In this document: one piece after another, positions 5,927 to 7,869 of the stretch
Position numbering within the stretch: position 1 is the first letter of the stretch
Layout: every line of letters begins with the position of its first letter
Origin: Candidatus Arcticimaribacter sp.
GTDB lineage: Bacteria; Bacteroidota; Bacteroidia; Flavobacteriales; Flavobacteriaceae
Reading direction: 5' to 3'
DNA length: 7,869 nt
Assembly (NCBI GenBank): GCA_011526335.1
Contig: WTJB01000228.1
Coordinates: forward strand, 1-7,869
Translations under genes and position numbers: made by a program
The notes under the pieces: generated by a model
The model's database searches: none
What the model saw: the letters and a program-made list of their open reading frames with translations, nothing else
Told to the model about the DNA's origin: nothing

Positions 5927-6958
5927 TCACAAGTTCTTATGCTGGGCATATTGACGCCATTTTAGGATGGCCTGCTGAAAATCATCGGGTAGCTCCGAAT
6001 CAAATTGCATCCATTCTCCCGTTTTTGGATGTTCAAAACCAAGGGTTTTGGCATGTAGGGCTTGGCGGGGCAAAAGCTTAAAACAGTTGTCTACAAATTG
6101 CTTGTATTTACTAAAACTGGTTCCTTTTAAAACGGCATTTCCTCCATAGCGCTCATCGTTAAAAAGCGTATGACCCATATGCTTCATATGCGCTCTTATC
6201 TGATGCGTACGTCCCGTTTCTAATTGACATTCCACCAGGGTAACATAACCAAAACGCTCCCGTACTTTATAGTGCGTAATGGCGGGTTTTCCGGCTTCTC
6301 CATCTGGATAAACCGTCATTTGCAGACGATTTTTTGGATGCCTCCCGATGTGTCCCTCTACGGTTCCTTGGTCTTCTTTTAGATCTCCCCAAACCAATGC
6401 TATGTATTTTCTTTCAGAAGTTTTATCAAAAAACTGCTTGGAAAGGTGGGTCATGGCCAATTCGGTCTTGGCAATAACCAAAAGTCCACTGGTGTCTTTG
6501 TCTATGCGATGAACCAATCCTGGGCGCTGTTGTTCGTTTTGTGGTAAGGCATCAAAATGAAACAATAGGGCATTGATTAAGGTTCCCGAGTAATTGCCAT
6601 GTCCTGGATGCACAACCATACCTGCAGCTTTGTTCACGACAATAAGGCTATCGTCTTCAAAAACTACTGAGATGGGGATATCTTCTGCTACCAGCAAGTT
6701 TTCATAAGGCGGGTGAGAAAAAAGAACACGCACCACATCATTGCCTTTTACTTTATAGTTCGATTTCACGGGCTTTTCATTCACGAAGATTGACCCTGCT
6801 TTTGCAGCCTGCTGTATTTTATTTCGCGTAGCGTTTTCGATCCTGTTCATCAGGTATTTATCTACCCTTAGCGGTTCTTGCCCTTTGTCAGCTACAAAAG
6901 AAAAATGCTCATGCAGTTCTTCCGAAAAATTTTCTTCTTGATGTTTATCTTTTTCCAT
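5927..6958 (-). CDS. rluD: RluD-type 23S rRNA pseudouridine synthase (RluA family)
   Basis: The enzyme isomerises specific uridines of 23S rRNA to pseudouridine; RluD itself acts on helix 69, but the exact sites are inferred. I choose the ATG at 6958 (343 residues), because the longer reading begins with TTG at 6964. Residues ~29-80 form an S4 RNA-binding domain ('LRVDKYLMNRI...SIFVNEKPVKSNYKVKGND'). The catalytic domain follows: 'VNKAAGMVVHPGHG' near 108-121, 'LVHRIDKDTSGLLVIAKT' with catalytic Asp153, 'RKYIALVWG', and 'ETGRTHQIRAHM..MGH'. The length is in the normal RluA/C/D range. The start overlaps the end of the PASTA gene by 14 nt (TAATG context), so the two are probably translationally coupled. 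The ddl-PASTA-RluD neighbourhood is, from memory, recurrent in flavobacteria. Confidence 0.92.
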   Translation of the reverse strand: MEKDKHQEENFSEELHEHFSFVADKGQEPLRVDKYLMNRIENATRNKIQQAAKAGSIFVNEKPVKSNYKVKGNDVVRVLFSHPPYENLLVAEDIPISVVFEDDSLIVVNKAAGMVVHPGHGNYSGTLINALLFHFDALPQNEQQRPGLVHRIDKDTSGLLVIAKTELAMTHLSKQFFDKTSERKYIALVWGDLKEDQGTVEGHIGRHPKNRLQMTVYPDGEAGKPAITHYKVRERFGYVTLVECQLETGRTHQIRAHMKHMGHTLFNDERYGGNAVLKGTSFSKYKQFVDNCFKLLPRQALHAKTLGFEHPKTGEWMQFDSELPDDFQQAILKWRQYAQHKNL

Positions 6959-7496
6959 TACCAAGTACCAAATCTATTTTGGATGTTTTGGGTAATAGCC
7001 TCCCCGCTTCTATTTTTTGCCCCTTGTAACGCATCTCTAAAACCATATTCTTCCCGATATTATTGCGGTAGGTAATTTCGCCTAATTCAAAACCCACAGC
7101 GGTCAGCTTGGTTTCGGCATTTCGTCGGGTGACCTGTACCACATCGGGGACACGTAATTTACGGTATCCCGAAGGATTCAGGGTCAAGTAAATTTTACGA
7201 TCTTTTTTTACTTCTGCACCAGCACTGGGTACATGTTCTATGACCGATAAGGGAGGGTATTGAGGATTAAATTTTGTGGAATCTAAAACCGCAAAACGAA
7301 AATCTACCTGATCTTCCAAAACCTGAATGTCAGAAATAGAAAACCCCTCCAAATCAGGAACAATAACATACTGATTGTGTGCTGTAATTTTGGATAAACC
7401 AAAATGAAGAGCAAACAGGAGTACAAGACCTACCCCAAATGCTGCGGCAAGGTGTTTAAGAAACTGTTTACTAAAAAAAAATCGAATAAAATCCAT
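6945..7496 (-). CDS. Membrane-anchored PASTA domain protein
   Basis: This is a 183-residue single-pass membrane protein. A basic N-terminus is followed by a hydrophobic segment at about residues 13-33 that serves as an uncleaved anchor and places the rest outside the cytoplasm. Two PASTA repeats follow: ~43-108 ('YVIVPDLEGFSISDIQ...VIEHVPSAGAEVKKDRKIYLTL', interrupted here only by the variable middle) and ~114-180 ('LRVPDVVQVTRRNAETKL' to 'IDLVLGNG'). PASTA domains are known in penicillin-binding proteins and Ser/Thr kinases, where they bind peptidoglycan fragments or beta-lactams. Neither a kinase nor a transpeptidase domain is present, so this is a stand-alone PASTA protein. Its location opposite ddl supports a cell-wall link. 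It is the first gene of a unit with rluD. Confidence 0.88.
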   Translation of the reverse strand: MDFIRFFFSKQFLKHLAAAFGVGLVLLFALHFGLSKITAHNQYVIVPDLEGFSISDIQVLEDQVDFRFAVLDSTKFNPQYPPLSVIEHVPSAGAEVKKDRKIYLTLNPSGYRKLRVPDVVQVTRRNAETKLTAVGFELGEITYRNNIGKNMVLEMRYKGQKIEAGRLLPKTSKIDLVLGNGKR

Positions 7497-7512
7497 GTTG
7501 ATGCTTCAGGGG

Positions 7513-7520
7513 TAAAGATA
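7513..7520 (-). promoter_or_regulatory. Weak -7 promoter box for PASTA/rluD unit
   Basis: The minus strand reads TATCTTTA, one mismatch from TAnnTTTG, 16 nt before the PASTA gene ATG. A clear -33 TTG is not visible at the expected distance (only TTTA about 23 nt upstream), so this is tentative. Confidence 0.3.
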
Positions 7521-7556
7521 ATAAAACCTTTACGGAATGTTCCTAAAGAAAAAAAT

Positions 7557-7564
7557 TACCTTTG
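7557..7564 (+). promoter_or_regulatory. -7 promoter box for ddl
   Basis: TACCTTTG is an exact TAnnTTTG match 20 nt before the ddl ATG, predicting a short leader of roughly 15 nt without a Shine-Dalgarno sequence. The -33 element is unclear: TTTA at 7529-7532 lies 24 nt upstream. It lies in the 88-nt gap shared with the divergent PASTA gene. Confidence 0.45.
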
Positions 7565-7584
7565 TCTATGGACAAAACAACCCA

Positions 7585-7869
7585 ATGAAAAAACAACGTA
7601 TAGGGATTGCTTGTGGAGGATATACTTCTGAAGCAGAAATTTCATTAAAAAGCGGACAAGTCGTTTTTGACTGCTTGTTGGAAAGTGACTTATTTGAATG
7701 CTATTTGGTTTCCTTAAACCAGGATAGTTGGACCGTAAAAACTCAAGAAGGATCATCTTTTCCCTTAGCGAAGGACTTTACTTTTATCAAGGAGGGAAAA
7801 ACTTATGGTTTTGATGCTGTAGTCAATATGATACATGGAACCCCTGGTGAGGATGGAATGCTAGCGGCC
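7585..7869 (+). CDS. ddl: D-alanine-D-alanine ligase, 3'-truncated by window
   Basis: Ddl joins two D-alanines using ATP to make the dipeptide that ends the peptidoglycan stem; it is a cytoplasmic ATP-grasp enzyme. The 95 residues present cover the N-terminal substrate-binding domain. 'RIGIACGGYTSEAEISLKSG' at residues 5-24 is the family's N-terminal motif with the Glu and Ser that contact the first D-alanine, and 'NMIHGTPGEDGMLAA' at 81-95 is the second diagnostic motif. Full-length homologues are about 300-360 residues, so the ATP-grasp part lies beyond the window. The ATG at 7585 fits the family N-terminus; an upstream ATG at 7568 is out of frame. It is divergent from the PASTA gene, which also points to cell-wall work. 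Confidence 0.93.
   Translation, partial: MKKQRIGIACGGYTSEAEISLKSGQVVFDCLLESDLFECYLVSLNQDSWTVKTQEGSSFPLAKDFTFIKEGKTYGFDAVVNMIHGTPGEDGMLAA

Noticed and set aside
6958..6964. Longer TTG-initiated start for the rluD gene
   Set aside because: An ATG two codons later, in a TAATG-type overlap with the preceding gene, is the more plausible start.
7404..7756. Open frames on both strands covering the PASTA gene start, the intergenic gap and the ddl start
   Set aside because: They conflict with well-supported PASTA and ddl frames and have no recognisable domain or signal.
1..7869. Mobile element, CRISPR array, tRNA, riboswitch or defence system
   Set aside because: I saw no transposase or integrase motifs, terminal repeats, regularly spaced repeats, tRNA-like cloverleaf or nuclease/defence motifs on either strand.

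Overview
The window looks like chromosomal DNA from a member of the Bacteroidota, most likely a flavobacterium. Three things point there. Protein family content is typical of the group: a DUF2490 barrel, a 38-residue bTHX ribosomal protein, and a ddl / PASTA / RluD-type cluster. Start codons mostly lack a Shine-Dalgarno sequence. Several intergenic gaps carry the Bacteroidota promoter pattern TTTG-N20-TAnnTTTG. No mobile element, CRISPR array, tRNA or rRNA is visible, and most genes are housekeeping. I do not see a clearly new multi-gene system.

Layout. (1) Positions 1-2485, plus strand: the 3' end of a tryptophan operon, trpF (5' end cut by the window), trpB and trpA, with overlapping ends (11 nt and 1 nt). 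(2) Positions 2551-3255, plus: a DUF2490 outer-membrane beta-barrel protein with its own probable promoter. (3) Positions 3252-4930, minus: a uracil-DNA-glycosylase-superfamily protein followed by a lipoprotein/beta-barrel protein, probably co-transcribed. The lipoprotein gene meets DUF2490 tail to tail with a 4-nt stop overlap. (4) Positions 4982-5098, plus: a tiny gene for ribosomal protein bTHX, divergent from the glycosylase gene and overlapping the end of yaaA. (5) Positions 5088-5849, minus: yaaA, a peroxide-stress protein. (6) Positions 5927-7496, minus: a membrane-anchored PASTA protein and a RluD-type pseudouridine synthase, overlapping by 14 nt. (7) Positions 7585-7869, plus: the start of D-alanine-D-alanine ligase (ddl), divergent from the PASTA gene and cut by the window end.

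How they work together. TrpF, TrpB and TrpA carry out the last steps of tryptophan synthesis. Ddl and the PASTA protein both point to peptidoglycan. RluD and bTHX belong to the ribosome. The glycosylase and YaaA both relate to DNA or oxidative damage, though nothing here shows they are linked.

The most interesting points are a sharp base-composition step just inside trpB, two opposed promoters packed into a 51-nt gap between the glycosylase and bTHX genes, an imperfect inverted repeat across the overlapping bTHX and yaaA stop codons, and a lipoprotein whose C-terminal half looks like a beta-barrel.
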